In this document: positions 24,435-34,751 of the stretch, one piece after another | How the letters are laid out: each line of letters opens with the position of its first letter | Position numbering within the stretch: the first letter of the stretch is position 1 | Source of the DNA: Cyanobacteria bacterium FACHB-63 | GTDB lineage: Bacteria; Cyanobacteriota; Cyanobacteriia; Leptolyngbyales; Leptolyngbyaceae | Direction of reading: 5' to 3' | Assembly (NCBI GenBank): GCA_014695255.1 | Contig: JACJNX010000126.1 | Location: forward strand, 1-64,000 | Length of the DNA stretch: 64,000 bases | Notes under the pieces: generated by a model | The model's input: the letters and a program-made list of their open reading frames with translations, nothing else | Told to the model about the DNA's origin: nothing | The model's database searches: none | Program-made: the position numbers and the translations under genes

Positions 24435-26677
24435 TAGATCCGTGATTTCGGCTTACTTGTCTTGCGGGGGCGAGAAGATTTAGATGAGGGAGGTACGGAT
24501 GAAGTAGACTTTGGCTTGGGTCGCTCCCACTGATTCGCACGATCGCTCCAGAACAATACAACGTCTGGGCAGTCATGTTTGCATTTTAGGAAGAACCCGC
24601 CTGTCACTTTCTGACTCGGAATTTTACTCAGGGGTTTTGAGCAATCTGGACAAGAAACATCTGAGAGTTCATCTTCTCGCCCCACTGAAGTATCTCCGAT
24701 CGTTCCAATCTGTTTGTTCCACCATGCCCCATGCTTTGTTCTAAAAAAGATAACATCTTTACAAGATTTACTGCGATTTTTAGGGCTAGAGCAACGTAGC
24801 AGTACCCTAACTTCACCGTCTTTTTGATATTGATGCTCTTCCAAAAAGTTTCCGCAAACTGGACACGAATGTTCAGTTAAATTCCCTGCCACTTCAGCTT
24901 CAGAAGTTGGACGCTCGGCAACTCCTAACCGCTGACGGGCACGAGCTAACGCAGGCTGAAAAGCATCCTGGTTCCAGTCGATCAAATAACGTTGCCAATC
25001 TCGTTTGCCTTCTGCGATCACATCGAGTGCCGCTTCCATTTCAGCAGTCAGTCCAGCGTCGATTAAATTTGGCAGAATTTGCGCCAAGATTTCATCGGTT
25101 TTAAGACCAACTTCGGTCGGAACCAGAACTTTTCCCTTGACCTGCACATAGCCCCGCTCCTTGAGAATTCTCATGATCGTGGCATACGTGCTGGGGCGAC
25201 CAATTCCCAAACGCTCTAGCGTTTGCACCAGCTTGGCTTCGCTGTAGCGTGCGGGTGGCTGAGTTTGTTTCTTCGTATGAGCCGCTTGCTTAAGCCTGAG
25301 AACCTGCCCCTGTCGAAGCGTAGGCAGTTGGGCATCTTGCCCCAGATCATTCCAATATTTTGTGTAACCTGGGAAAATAACAACACTGCCTCGTGCCTCC
25401 CACACCAATTCAGCAGAACGGATGACGGCACGAGTTTTTTGTAATTGAGCCGGGGCGCATTGAGATGCGATCGCTCGTCGCCAAATCAAGTTATAAAGCT
25501 TGAATTGCTCCGACGATAAATGACTTTGAATCGACTCCGGCGTAATTTCAAGGTAGGTGGGACGAATTGCTTCGTGTGCCCCTTGCGCTCCAGGCTTATC
25601 TCGATGCTTCACAGTTCTAGCTGGGACGTTTTGAGGATCGTGCTTTGTCAGCCATTGCTGCGCCGCTTCACAAAATTCAGGTGCAAGCGCAACACTATCG
25701 GTGCGGTGATAAGTGATCAACGCTTTTCGTCCCTGGGGCAAATCCACGCCTTCAAACAACGTTTGCGCGATTTGCATTGTTTTTTCAGCACCAAAACCGT
25801 ATCGAACTCCCGCTGCCTGTTGAAGCGAACTTGTCGTCAGGGGTGGAGGCGGACTTTTTTTAGTTTGTCGTCCAGCAAACTCGATTACCTGATGGGGATA
25901 AGATTGAGCAATTTGAACTAAGCGATCAGCTTGAGCTTGAGAAAGAACTCGCTTCGATTCAGTCTGCTGAGTTTGAGAAGGATCAGCCGCATCATCGGTT
26001 TGCAGGTCATCGCGCTCGCGCTCCTCGGTTTGAGCGTCATTCAGTCTACCCAAATAGTAGGCTCGAAGCCCTTCCGCATATTCAACCCAAACACTCCAGT
26101 AGTCGGTCGGTTTAAAGTTCTGAATTGCCCGCTCTCGATCGCATACTAGATGCAATGCTGGTGACTGAACTCGCCCTGCACTCTTGCCGCCACTAGACTG
26201 CCATAAAATTGGGGACACCTTGTACCCAACCAACTTATCAAGGCATTGTCGCGCTTGCTGCGCTCCAACTAGAGCAAAATCTAGCTCTCGTGCATTCGCG
26301 ATCGCAGCCTTAACCGCAGCATCCGTAATTTGGGTGTACGTGACGCGCTTGTACTGCCCTTTCTTCAAGCGTAGCTGCTGCATTAGATGAAAACTGATGC
26401 CTTCACCTTCACGATCCGGGTCGGTTGCTAGATAAACGAGTTCTGCACGTTTGGCAGCTTCTCGTAATTGGGCAATGACTTTCTTCCCACGATCGGCACG
26501 AGGCTGATAGCGACACTCGATTCGATCTGAGTGCAGCGTGAACCCCAAAGAATCTTCGCCATCGTGAGCAAGTTCAGTAATGTGTCCTAGCGAAGCTTGA
26601 ATGTTCCAATCAGCGCCCAAGATAGATTTTAGAGTCTTAATCTTGTTCGGAGATTCTACGATCAGCAATTTGGTCAT
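24434..26677 (-). CDS. topA: DNA topoisomerase I (type IA)
   Basis: A 747-residue type IA topoisomerase that relaxes negatively supercoiled DNA through single-strand passage. The N-terminal Toprim domain has 'LLIVESPNKIKTLKSIL' and the acidic 'ATDPDREGEG'. The active-site Tyr is in 'ALITYHRTDS' at about residue 322. Two four-Cys zinc ribbons end the protein ('CPVCGNFLEE', 'CPDCSKPLSK'), followed by a basic tail. It is shorter than the usual chromosomal enzyme. It is in the transfer operon between the large helicase and spoIID, so it is likely a plasmid-borne accessory enzyme (TraE/RP4-like role) rather than the host topA. Confidence 0.93.
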   Translation of the reverse strand: MTKLLIVESPNKIKTLKSILGADWNIQASLGHITELAHDGEDSLGFTLHSDRIECRYQPRADRGKKVIAQLREAAKRAELVYLATDPDREGEGISFHLMQQLRLKKGQYKRVTYTQITDAAVKAAIANARELDFALVGAQQARQCLDKLVGYKVSPILWQSSGGKSAGRVQSPALHLVCDRERAIQNFKPTDYWSVWVEYAEGLRAYYLGRLNDAQTEERERDDLQTDDAADPSQTQQTESKRVLSQAQADRLVQIAQSYPHQVIEFAGRQTKKSPPPPLTTSSLQQAAGVRYGFGAEKTMQIAQTLFEGVDLPQGRKALITYHRTDSVALAPEFCEAAQQWLTKHDPQNVPARTVKHRDKPGAQGAHEAIRPTYLEITPESIQSHLSSEQFKLYNLIWRRAIASQCAPAQLQKTRAVIRSAELVWEARGSVVIFPGYTKYWNDLGQDAQLPTLRQGQVLRLKQAAHTKKQTQPPARYSEAKLVQTLERLGIGRPSTYATIMRILKERGYVQVKGKVLVPTEVGLKTDEILAQILPNLIDAGLTAEMEAALDVIAEGKRDWQRYLIDWNQDAFQPALARARQRLGVAERPTSEAEVAGNLTEHSCPVCGNFLEEHQYQKDGEVRVLLRCSSPKNRSKSCKDVIFFRTKHGAWWNKQIGTIGDTSVGREDELSDVSCPDCSKPLSKIPSQKVTGGFFLKCKHDCPDVVLFWSDRANQWERPKPKSTSSVPPSSKSSRPRKTSKPKSRI

Positions 26678-26719
26678 ACCTGCCTTTTAGTCCGGTTGTT
26701 TACTCTTATGAGATTTGAA

Positions 26720-29700
26720 TTAGCGCCCTTGCGATGCTGTGAAACGGGTAGGCTGTTGAGCGCGACTAATGTTCTTCTGATACTCAGCCACCGTTTTTTG
26801 CATCGCGATGTAGTCTTTTCGATCCAATTGGAAGTTGGGATTAGAGAAGCCTGGATCACGCTCGTTTGACGGTTTAGCTTCCTGCTCTGTCCCCTTCAGT
26901 TGTGCCTGTCCCAATTGTTTAATGTGATTTAACTGACCATCTTGCCCTAGCTCTCGCGCTGCTTGGAACCAGGTGATGAGCTGCGATCGCGTGGGGGTGC
27001 GAACCGATCCAGATTCAGCCGCATCCCGATGCATTGCTTGATGAGCCGCTTCGGATAATTGGAACTCAGGATTAACAAAATTTGGGTCGCGCTCTTTTAC
27101 AGGTAATGCCGCCTGCGCCGTCCCATCCAACATATCCTGAGATAACTCCTTGATCCGATCTACGTACTTTTTCGGCCGACCCAGAATTCGAGCATCGAGC
27201 GACCAATCCCGCATTTGCTGCAAAGTCGGGCTATACTCGCTCGACTCTCGCTGAGTGAGATCAACCACCTTTGAGAATTCAGGTGCCGTCGATTCTGTTG
27301 AGGCAACTACTTTGGAGGCTAACGGTTTTTCACTTAAGAGGACTGGTTCTACCACCTTCAATTGAGCGGCGAGTTCGGCAACTTCTCCGATAACTTCCTG
27401 AGTTGCCTGACCGATTTCTTTTATCTCTTCTTGATGTAACGCTTTTCGTTCTGTCTGGGCTTCTGCCTGAGTTTGCACCTGTATTTCTTCATTCGTTTCG
27501 AGTTCTTGTCGAATTTGAGCAATCCTTCGGAGCTTCGCGAAGCGAATCGCTTCTTGCCAGCTAACCCCTTCCTCCTCCATGATTGCAAACATTTCTTCAG
27601 CCACATCCTCGAACTCAAGGCTCGGATGTTCAGCTTCAAGACTGCGAATCGCAAGTTCAATCTCGATTGGCAGAACAGGAACCTCATCGAGTTCTGAAGC
27701 TGCAACTTCGATGTCTTGAGTGGAGACATCGCTCCGGTTCAGCAACGACTCAAGTTGAGCCACAACTGCAACCTGATCCACTAATTCAAGTTCTTCAACG
27801 TAGGGAGGTAGTTCATCTAATAGGGCTTCGGTTGCTGCCTCCACGGTTTCAAGATTGGGTATTTCGATGCCCAGCATTTCCCGTGCTTGGTCACGCTTCT
27901 CAAACGCAAACAACGGATTACCGCTGGAATAGAGGTACTGGAGAACGGGAGTTGCCTGCTCTGAGTCAACGCGCATTTCCATACGATCGCCGATCGACAC
28001 AAATTCGGTTTGCGCGGCTTCGAGTAGTTCTTCATCAAGATAGTAGCGTCCACCCGTTGCTTTCATCTTGGGTGACACCATAATCAAGCCGTCGTCTCCG
28101 GTTTTCCAGACCTGAAGCACTTCATCTTGTGTTTTCAATTTCGCTTTGGTTGTATCGAAGAACTGCTGGCAATCTTCGATCGTAGGCATTCTTACAGGGC
28201 GCTCGTCTAAGGCTTTTTCGATATCAAATCCCTGCTTCATTAGTAAGCCTTGACGAACATTGCCCCTAGCGTCAGTGAAGTTCACTAACTTCCCGTTCGG
28301 AAACTGCTCAAACGCCCGGATCACGTTTCCGGTAAATATTTGGCGTTTCTCCCGTCCAAGGGTTTGCCGTTGATCGAACAAATCGTAAATTTGGGTGCCT
28401 GCTCTCGTTTGTTCTCTTGCTTCTAACTGAACACTGTTGACGCGATCCGTATTCACCCGTGACAGTGGAATAACGATTTGACAGGCAGAATCGGCCACCT
28501 GAACCTGCATTTTCCAATTGGAGGGCAACGTTGGATTTGCACCTGCACCAGAGCGATCGACGTATTTCTCGACGACTCCATAGAAAACGCCATCATTCTC
28601 GCTCATTAGCGCGATCGGTGTCCCTACTGGAAAGTTTCTCATGATCCGAGAAACATGAGTGAACTGATCATTGAGCTTTGCGTCCAGTCGCTCCATCGCT
28701 CCAGACAGCTTTTTAATTTGCTCTTCAGCGTCTAATTTCACGTACTGTTTATTGAGCCGAGATTGATGCTCTGCTCGATATTCAAATGTCCGCGATCGCA
28801 ATGCCTGAATCATTTCGGCTGATTTCGTTTTTGCCAGTTCAGAAACCTCGATCTTGTCATGCTGCTCAACTTGCTCAACCGGGCTTAATTCCAGCTCAGA
28901 GCGCACCGCATTCACGACTTCTAATGTCGTCATTGGCTTCCGCTGAGCCTTTGCATCCACGACTTCTAAATACACTACTGCCGTAAACGGACTATCAATG
29001 TTGGTTTTAGCAGGAGCAAGCTCCATTCGTGCCAGGGTCTTAGCATCTAAGTCAAGCGTTTCGGCTTCTAGAATGCTTTGCCCCATCGCCTTTTCGCGCT
29101 CAACCAGTTCCCGATATTCTTGCTCGATCAGGTTGTAAATTTCTTCTTGTTGAGCCACAGGCAGTAGGGGAATGCGTCCCGTAACTTTGTTGACCAATCC
29201 ATCGGTTTCAAAATGATCAATTTCTGATTCTTCCCCTAACCCTCGAATCGGGTAGCCCAGCTTGGCATGAATATCCGGGCGATTTGCCATGAGTTCTAGA
29301 ACCACCTGATCGCCATACTCATTCATAAAGTCAGTGACATTTCCCAAACTAAATCCACTTTCTCGCGCTGCTGTCGTGTTGGCATTGAGACTTGCCATCT
29401 TTTTCAGCAATACCGCAGCCGGACGTTTTTCAGCCGGAATATCACCCATCAAAATCGTAAAGCTCGGCTTCTCGACCTGCCCAGTGCGATGAATCCGCCC
29501 CAGCATCTGCATAAATTGATCGATGTTGAGTTCGGGTTGAGCAATGATCATGCGCCGAGGACGCTGATCTAAAAACTTCTCCGAAGCGTGGAGACTAATT
29601 CCCGTCGAACCCGATCGATTCAAAATGATGACATCTAAATCACCCGCGTTGAAAGCATTGACGTGCTTGATTGCAGCCGCCGTTCCTTTTTCACCGCTAG

Positions 29701-32700
29701 TCCGAATTTGATAGAACTGTTCTCCATTCGGAGCGTACTCGATTCGGTCTTCGCGCCCTGTAACTTCATTCACGCGGTAGCCTTCTCGATCAAGACGGTG
29801 GCGAATGTAGTCGATCGGGGAAATTGGAACACTGCTCCAGTCGGTATGCTCGATCAGTTCAACACATTCCTCGTAGAGATCCAGAGCTGTGCCTTCTAAT
29901 TCCTCATCGGTTAAACGGTATCGGGTGCTATTACCTTCGTAATCTTGTAGCGTCACTTCCCGCGATCGCTCCAGATAGCGGCGCAACAAATCTCCAACGT
30001 CTAGATCAATTGGATCGCCCGGTTTCAATCCCTGCTCATCAGCGGCACGTCCAATAATCGATCCCATGGTATTTGCCACTGTAATCACAGGCTTTTCCCC
30101 GCGTTGCAGAGAGTTGAGGGCTTCCTGAACGGTTGCCTCTGCCTTCATTGCCAAGAGCGTCTGATTGATAACGTTATGCATGATCGACGTGAAGTTGGTA
30201 CTTGTTGCTCCGGCTCCACCTGTCGAGTTATCTCTTAGCTGGCGCTTGGCATCCGCTTTGAGTTGATCGTCTAGAGCTTTAATGGATTCCTTTTTGGCGA
30301 GATCAAACTCCATAATCCGGCTCATCACGCCTGCCAGGTTCTCTGCCATTTCGGTATCAACCGCCGCAACCTTGGCAGCAAATTCAATGCCTTCGTAGGA
30401 ACGTTCCCGGCGAATGTACTGCCCTGCTTCACTCAGTTTGGCAGCTAGCATCTGCTGAAGTGGAATGCCACCCGATTGAATCATGGGCACCAAATTTTCT
30501 TCGTTTTCGACGGCATGACGCATTCCGGTTTTAGCGGAGTAAAGTGTCATGACATAAGGATTCTTGGCATAGGTAGCAGAAGAGTAAACGACCCCTGCGG
30601 AGCGACGAACCAGTTCTCGGACAAAATCAGCGCGATCAGGGGCTGCAAAATTATCTTTCCACTGCTTAGGAGTTCCGCCAGCGTTATGGCTTTCGTCGAG
30701 GATCAAAATGGATCGGGGGGCAAAGGTGCGGAGAAAGTCACGACGATCGGTGTCTTTACCCTTCACCGTTTGCATCTGAGAATACGTGGTGAAGATCGCA
30801 TCGTACTCACCTAGGTCAGCGGTCGCAGTTAGCCTCTTGATCAGCCTTGCATGACTGTCTGCCGCAGCCGTTTTGAGCTTGGTGCCATCTGGTAGAGGAA
30901 TGTTGAGTCCGTTATTTGTAGGCAACGGCTTCACGTCTTTCACGCCGATGTCGCTCAAATCCCGTATGATGTCCCCGTAGAGTTTAGGATCTTGCGTCAC
31001 AAAAATCGGCGTGAGTCCCTGCTTTCGGGCGTACTCGATCACACCTGCCACAAAGCGTCCTTTGCCGATTCCAGTTTGATCGCCGATGATGAAGGATTCG
31101 TTCTTTTCTAAATTCGCGATCGCAAGCCCTAGCGCATCGACCTGTTCAGCACTGAATCGACTATGGAGTGTGTCAGTGTCCTCCACGCCCAGCTTCCCAG
31201 TTACATACTGATCAATCTGACCGACCTGCCTTTCGAGCTTTTTCAAAGCGTTAGAAACAGCCGTTTGCATATTGACCGGAACGAGTGTTTCTACAGAGTT
31301 GCCCTGACTGCGAGGCGTATAAGGAACCTGTTTAATTTCTTGCTCTTGAGAATCCATCTGCTCATCTCCTAACTGCATACCGCCACCATTCGCTCTAGCC
31401 ACTCGTTCAACGTTGTTTCTCGAATCAATTTCTTGACTTTCGGAGTTGAGGAAATCACTTCCAGCGGAAATTCCAGAAGGTTCTGATCCTCGATTAAATC
31501 CGCTGGATGCAGAAACATCAGCCGCTCTTGAAACTCGAAGTTGTACATCGTGAGTGCCTGTGCCCACTCCAGATTCGGTGCGTTGATCGGCGGTAGATTG
31601 ATCTGATAAAGCTGTGCCTGATTCACCGCTTGCTGCATCTGAGTCCGAGCGGTCTGAGGACTGTCCTGCTGCATCATCCAATCCAATCGCAGCATTAATA
31701 GACTCATGTAATCCTCCAGACGTTGAAGCGGGTTCCCGCTGTGGATCAAAACTGCTGTTAACTGGCGAACGGTCGAATCTTGGGTCAGGGGTAGCCATGC
31801 GTGATCGGCTTCGAGGTACATCGGGAATTAACTCCTTCAGGTCTTCAAACGTGGTGTAAATTTTTGGCAAATCCGCAGCAGGCAAGCGGCGTTGAGATTT
31901 ACCGCGCCCTTCAATTACGATGACATCAACCGGAAAGCTCGTGCCTTGCTTGCCGTACAAATTTCCGGCAATACAGAAATGCTGAGTAACGTTGTAGTTG
32001 TCATAGAGGCTTTTGAAAAAAGCTCGATTTTGCGCGTTGTTGTAGGTATTAGAAGCCTTGCGATCGTTGCCGACTTTATTCGACATTGGCGCACCCAAAA
32101 TTAGGACGGCTCGACCGTCATCTTTCATCGCTTGCAAAGCATGAAGCGCGATCGCGTGATCGATCTGAGTCGTGCGATAGGGCTGTGTAGCAGAACCTCC
32201 GCGCACTCGCCATTCCTGACTCTGATCTGTTTCAGCATCTTTGACACCGCCAAACGGGGGATTCATAATGACGACATCGACTTGCTCTCTGGGCAAATAT
32301 CCAGTCGCATCTTGCTGAGTGACGGTGTAGCCTTGTCGGCGCAGGTCGGTAGCGCGATCGGGATTAATTTCATTCACAATCGCTCGATCGGGGGCAGCTT
32401 CTAAAATCAAAGCTCCATGTCCTGCGGTTGGCTCATAAACCGTTTTCTCAGGAGTTAATCCAGCTAAGGTGCCTGCAAGATAGGCGATGGGAATTGGCGT
32501 ACTATATGCCTGCTGGCGAATGCTGGTCGAAGAACGAGTTGCTAGGTTAGGTTGCCGTTGATATAAATCAACCAACCGATCAAAACCAGCATGAGTTGTT
32601 TCGGCTTTAGCCAGAATCAACTGTGCCGCTCGAACTAATCCCGCCTCGATCGCTTCTTCAACCAGTTTGGCTTCTGGGGTGCCTGACTCAATTGAATGAC

Positions 32701-32818
32701 CTGCAATTTCTGAAGCATACTTTCGAGCATCAATAATCGAAGTAAACTGACCTCCTTCGACGAAGGTTGTTGTATACGCTTCGATTAAGCGTTGACGCAA
32801 CTCATCATCCATTGGCAA
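26720..32818 (-). CDS. Giant methyltransferase-helicase (strawberry-notch type)
   Basis: 2032 residues. Residues about 80-300 are an N6-adenine-type methyltransferase: 'VYEPTAGHGALILEAA' motif I and NPPFGG at about 185. After a Ser/Asp-rich linker comes a superfamily 2 helicase: Walker A 'GDQTGIGKGR' near 577, DESH near 704, 'VYSSATYAK' and motif VI 'QMLGRIHRTGQ'. This is the strawberry-notch/SNF2-like arrangement of large plasmid and phage proteins. The C-terminal third is acidic and coiled. It ends in two copies of a roughly 70-residue module (about 1862-1935 and 1940-2015), also found in the 465-residue protein at 33343. It overlaps the 172-residue gene by 14 bases. The role may be to modify or remodel incoming plasmid DNA; this is inference. 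Confidence 0.88.
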   Translation of the reverse strand: MPMDDELRQRLIEAYTTTFVEGGQFTSIIDARKYASEIAGHSIESGTPEAKLVEEAIEAGLVRAAQLILAKAETTHAGFDRLVDLYQRQPNLATRSSTSIRQQAYSTPIPIAYLAGTLAGLTPEKTVYEPTAGHGALILEAAPDRAIVNEINPDRATDLRRQGYTVTQQDATGYLPREQVDVVIMNPPFGGVKDAETDQSQEWRVRGGSATQPYRTTQIDHAIALHALQAMKDDGRAVLILGAPMSNKVGNDRKASNTYNNAQNRAFFKSLYDNYNVTQHFCIAGNLYGKQGTSFPVDVIVIEGRGKSQRRLPAADLPKIYTTFEDLKELIPDVPRSRSRMATPDPRFDRSPVNSSFDPQREPASTSGGLHESINAAIGLDDAAGQSSDRSDSDAASGESGTALSDQSTADQRTESGVGTGTHDVQLRVSRAADVSASSGFNRGSEPSGISAGSDFLNSESQEIDSRNNVERVARANGGGMQLGDEQMDSQEQEIKQVPYTPRSQGNSVETLVPVNMQTAVSNALKKLERQVGQIDQYVTGKLGVEDTDTLHSRFSAEQVDALGLAIANLEKNESFIIGDQTGIGKGRFVAGVIEYARKQGLTPIFVTQDPKLYGDIIRDLSDIGVKDVKPLPTNNGLNIPLPDGTKLKTAAADSHARLIKRLTATADLGEYDAIFTTYSQMQTVKGKDTDRRDFLRTFAPRSILILDESHNAGGTPKQWKDNFAAPDRADFVRELVRRSAGVVYSSATYAKNPYVMTLYSAKTGMRHAVENEENLVPMIQSGGIPLQQMLAAKLSEAGQYIRRERSYEGIEFAAKVAAVDTEMAENLAGVMSRIMEFDLAKKESIKALDDQLKADAKRQLRDNSTGGAGATSTNFTSIMHNVINQTLLAMKAEATVQEALNSLQRGEKPVITVANTMGSIIGRAADEQGLKPGDPIDLDVGDLLRRYLERSREVTLQDYEGNSTRYRLTDEELEGTALDLYEECVELIEHTDWSSVPISPIDYIRHRLDREGYRVNEVTGREDRIEYAPNGEQFYQIRTSGEKGTAAAIKHVNAFNAGDLDVIILNRSGSTGISLHASEKFLDQRPRRMIIAQPELNIDQFMQMLGRIHRTGQVEKPSFTILMGDIPAEKRPAAVLLKKMASLNANTTAARESGFSLGNVTDFMNEYGDQVVLELMANRPDIHAKLGYPIRGLGEESEIDHFETDGLVNKVTGRIPLLPVAQQEEIYNLIEQEYRELVEREKAMGQSILEAETLDLDAKTLARMELAPAKTNIDSPFTAVVYLEVVDAKAQRKPMTTLEVVNAVRSELELSPVEQVEQHDKIEVSELAKTKSAEMIQALRSRTFEYRAEHQSRLNKQYVKLDAEEQIKKLSGAMERLDAKLNDQFTHVSRIMRNFPVGTPIALMSENDGVFYGVVEKYVDRSGAGANPTLPSNWKMQVQVADSACQIVIPLSRVNTDRVNSVQLEAREQTRAGTQIYDLFDQRQTLGREKRQIFTGNVIRAFEQFPNGKLVNFTDARGNVRQGLLMKQGFDIEKALDERPVRMPTIEDCQQFFDTTKAKLKTQDEVLQVWKTGDDGLIMVSPKMKATGGRYYLDEELLEAAQTEFVSIGDRMEMRVDSEQATPVLQYLYSSGNPLFAFEKRDQAREMLGIEIPNLETVEAATEALLDELPPYVEELELVDQVAVVAQLESLLNRSDVSTQDIEVAASELDEVPVLPIEIELAIRSLEAEHPSLEFEDVAEEMFAIMEEEGVSWQEAIRFAKLRRIAQIRQELETNEEIQVQTQAEAQTERKALHQEEIKEIGQATQEVIGEVAELAAQLKVVEPVLLSEKPLASKVVASTESTAPEFSKVVDLTQRESSEYSPTLQQMRDWSLDARILGRPKKYVDRIKELSQDMLDGTAQAALPVKERDPNFVNPEFQLSEAAHQAMHRDAAESGSVRTPTRSQLITWFQAARELGQDGQLNHIKQLGQAQLKGTEQEAKPSNERDPGFSNPNFQLDRKDYIAMQKTVAEYQKNISRAQQPTRFTASQGR

Positions 32819-33323
32819 AGCTCACTCCTCGGTACAGAGGGGTCATTACACCCGATTCTTGGAAAGCAAGGCTATCAGCGCGGATGCGAGATTGGTACTT
32901 TACTTGATGCGTCCAGAGTAAGAATCGAGCATTCAGTTCAGCAAAAACTCTCAGATCTTGTTCGGTAAGACGACTCGATTTGACTCGTAAGGTCCGAATG
33001 TTGGGAACGTAAATCGCGTTCAACAATCGCTGCTTTCGATTTGTGGAAGTTGCGATCGCTCTATCGATGTTTAACTCGTTTTCATAAGCATGGAGGAAGT
33101 ACACCGCTTGCTTTGGAATTCTCACGGTGTAACAAACGGATTGCTGATTGAGTCTGCCAAAATCGCGAAGTAGATTATGGGCAACCATCATAACAGCAAC
33201 TTCTTCAGCCGTTCCGTCAAATGCGGCTCTAGCGATCGTTCGAGCGTTTAAAATTCCTTTCGATCGACGGCTAAGATCAGAGCGTAAGAGTTCGGCGTAA
33301 CTCTGTAAGGAAAAGGTCATCAT
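32805..33323 (-). CDS. Unknown protein in the transfer operon (172 residues)
   Basis: Start ATG at 33323 is preferred: GGAG lies 6 bases upstream and the gene then begins 19 bases after the preceding stop. A longer reading would run into that gene. I do not recognise the family. It is a mixed alpha/beta protein with a helical 'TAEEVAVMMVAHNLLRDFGR', a strand 'VCYTVRIPKQAVYFLHAYEN' and a basic 'STNRKQRLLNAIYV'. No membrane segment or signal peptide is seen. It overlaps the start of the giant helicase gene by 14 bases, so the two are probably made in fixed ratio and may interact. Confidence 0.75.
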   Translation of the reverse strand: MMTFSLQSYAELLRSDLSRRSKGILNARTIARAAFDGTAEEVAVMMVAHNLLRDFGRLNQQSVCYTVRIPKQAVYFLHAYENELNIDRAIATSTNRKQRLLNAIYVPNIRTLRVKSSRLTEQDLRVFAELNARFLLWTHQVKYQSRIRADSLAFQESGVMTPLYRGVSFANG

Positions 33324-33342
33324 TAAAGCTCCAGCATTTAAA

Positions 33343-34740
33343 CTAACGTTCCAGGTCAATTTTTCTGACCGTTGATCGCGCTTCACTAGCAGTTTCAGAT
33401 TTGAATTGGATCTGGCTATTGTTCTTAATGTTCACGGGATTTTCTGACTGAGTTTGCACTTGATAGATTTGAGCAACACCCGCAGCGCCGCGTTCTTTTA
33501 CCAGGTCTCGAAACTGTCGAAGATCTTTTTGCATTTGCTCGTAATCGATAGAAGAAAGTTCAATGGGCAGGGGTTCGTTTGCAGCCTCTCGGTACAGGTC
33601 TTTGAAATCCTTACCTGTTCTTTCTGCTCCCTCACGACCCAGCTTTTTGATGTGCTGTACTTGAGCATCTCCCCGCCCTAAAACCTTAGATGCCAACAAC
33701 CACTCGCTGAGTTCTGCTGGAGTCGGAGCAGGCGGCTTAGGTTGGGGTTCAGGTGGAGCTTCCAGTTCGATTTCTCGATCGATGGTTTCAGTCCGCTCTT
33801 CGACTGTGCGATCGCAGGTCGTTTGATGCGACTGAAATGGCTGTGTTTCAGATTGGGAAGAACGATTACGTTCTGGAACTTCAACCGTTAAATCTGGCTT
33901 ACGACCAGGTGTGAGATCAGCATCTTTTACCTTCTCGTACAGAGCCTCAAAATGCTGAGCATTCTCTTGAGATAGAGCTTGCAGGATTTTTTTGTCACGT
34001 ACCTGGAGAACGTCATAACCCTCATAGTGGTCGTGAATCGTGATTTCACCCTTATCATTACGGCTAAAGCTATAGCGGTCTGCTTGCCCCTCAGTGGTTT
34101 GACTGCGATAGGTTTCTTGTCCTGTCTGGTTGAGAACAACGTTTGCGACAAAAACTGCTTTCGAGCCAGCAGGAGCAAGATCGCCCAACTTATCTAATTG
34201 AGTTTTAGAAGTCAGGTCATTGTTAATCGCTTCTGCGCCGCTTTCAGCTAAATTCTCCCCAACCTTGAGAAATTCGGCTTTTTGTTCCGGTGGCATAGTG
34301 TCCTCGATGCCAAGGATGTCTTCGCCTAATTTCTCAAACCGTAGAATCTCATTAAAGTCTCGGTCCCGCACAGTATAGATTTGTTGGGCGTTCTCATAGC
34401 TCGTTTTGATAGTAAATCCTTCAGCTTGATAGCGATCGCCCTGTCCAAACTCCTCTAAAACATTTACTACCGTCGCTGCAACAGTTTTACGTTCCAAGTC
34501 CGCTATGATCGCGTCGGCTGAGAACTCAGGTGTTTCCGTGATTGTTTTTTCAGTTGTCTCTGATTGTGGTTGCCCTTCTTGGTGTTGTTGCGCTTCTTGC
34601 TGTCGCAGTGCTTCTTCTGCCTGTCTTCGCTTCATCTCTGCAATCAGAAATTGCAGTAGCTCGACTGATGTTTGCCCCATGCTAATGATGCTATTTTCAG
34701 CAGCACTGGCAGTTCCTTCATTGATAAATAAGTCACTCAT
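33343..34740 (-). CDS. Unknown transfer-operon protein with helicase-shared C-terminal module
   Basis: 465 residues. The N-terminus has a helical, Gln/Glu-rich region (about 30-75). The middle (about 80-280) is alpha/beta ('IKTSYENAQQIYTVRDRDFN', 'VLQVRDKKILQALSQ') and unrecognised. Residues about 338-425 ('PTPAELSEWLLASKVLGRGD', 'VQHIKKLGREGAERTGKDF') resemble the duplicated module at the C-terminus of the giant helicase. Shared positions include the leading PT, the W, LGR/LG and IK.LG. It lies 11 bases after the coupling-protein gene. It could be an adaptor that links the coupling protein to the helicase or the DNA substrate; this is inference from the shared module. Confidence 0.75.
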   Translation of the reverse strand: MSDLFINEGTASAAENSIISMGQTSVELLQFLIAEMKRRQAEEALRQQEAQQHQEGQPQSETTEKTITETPEFSADAIIADLERKTVAATVVNVLEEFGQGDRYQAEGFTIKTSYENAQQIYTVRDRDFNEILRFEKLGEDILGIEDTMPPEQKAEFLKVGENLAESGAEAINNDLTSKTQLDKLGDLAPAGSKAVFVANVVLNQTGQETYRSQTTEGQADRYSFSRNDKGEITIHDHYEGYDVLQVRDKKILQALSQENAQHFEALYEKVKDADLTPGRKPDLTVEVPERNRSSQSETQPFQSHQTTCDRTVEERTETIDREIELEAPPEPQPKPPAPTPAELSEWLLASKVLGRGDAQVQHIKKLGREGAERTGKDFKDLYREAANEPLPIELSSIDYEQMQKDLRQFRDLVKERGAAGVAQIYQVQTQSENPVNIKNNSQIQFKSETASEARSTVRKIDLER

Positions 34741-34751
34741 TGCTGCTTCCC

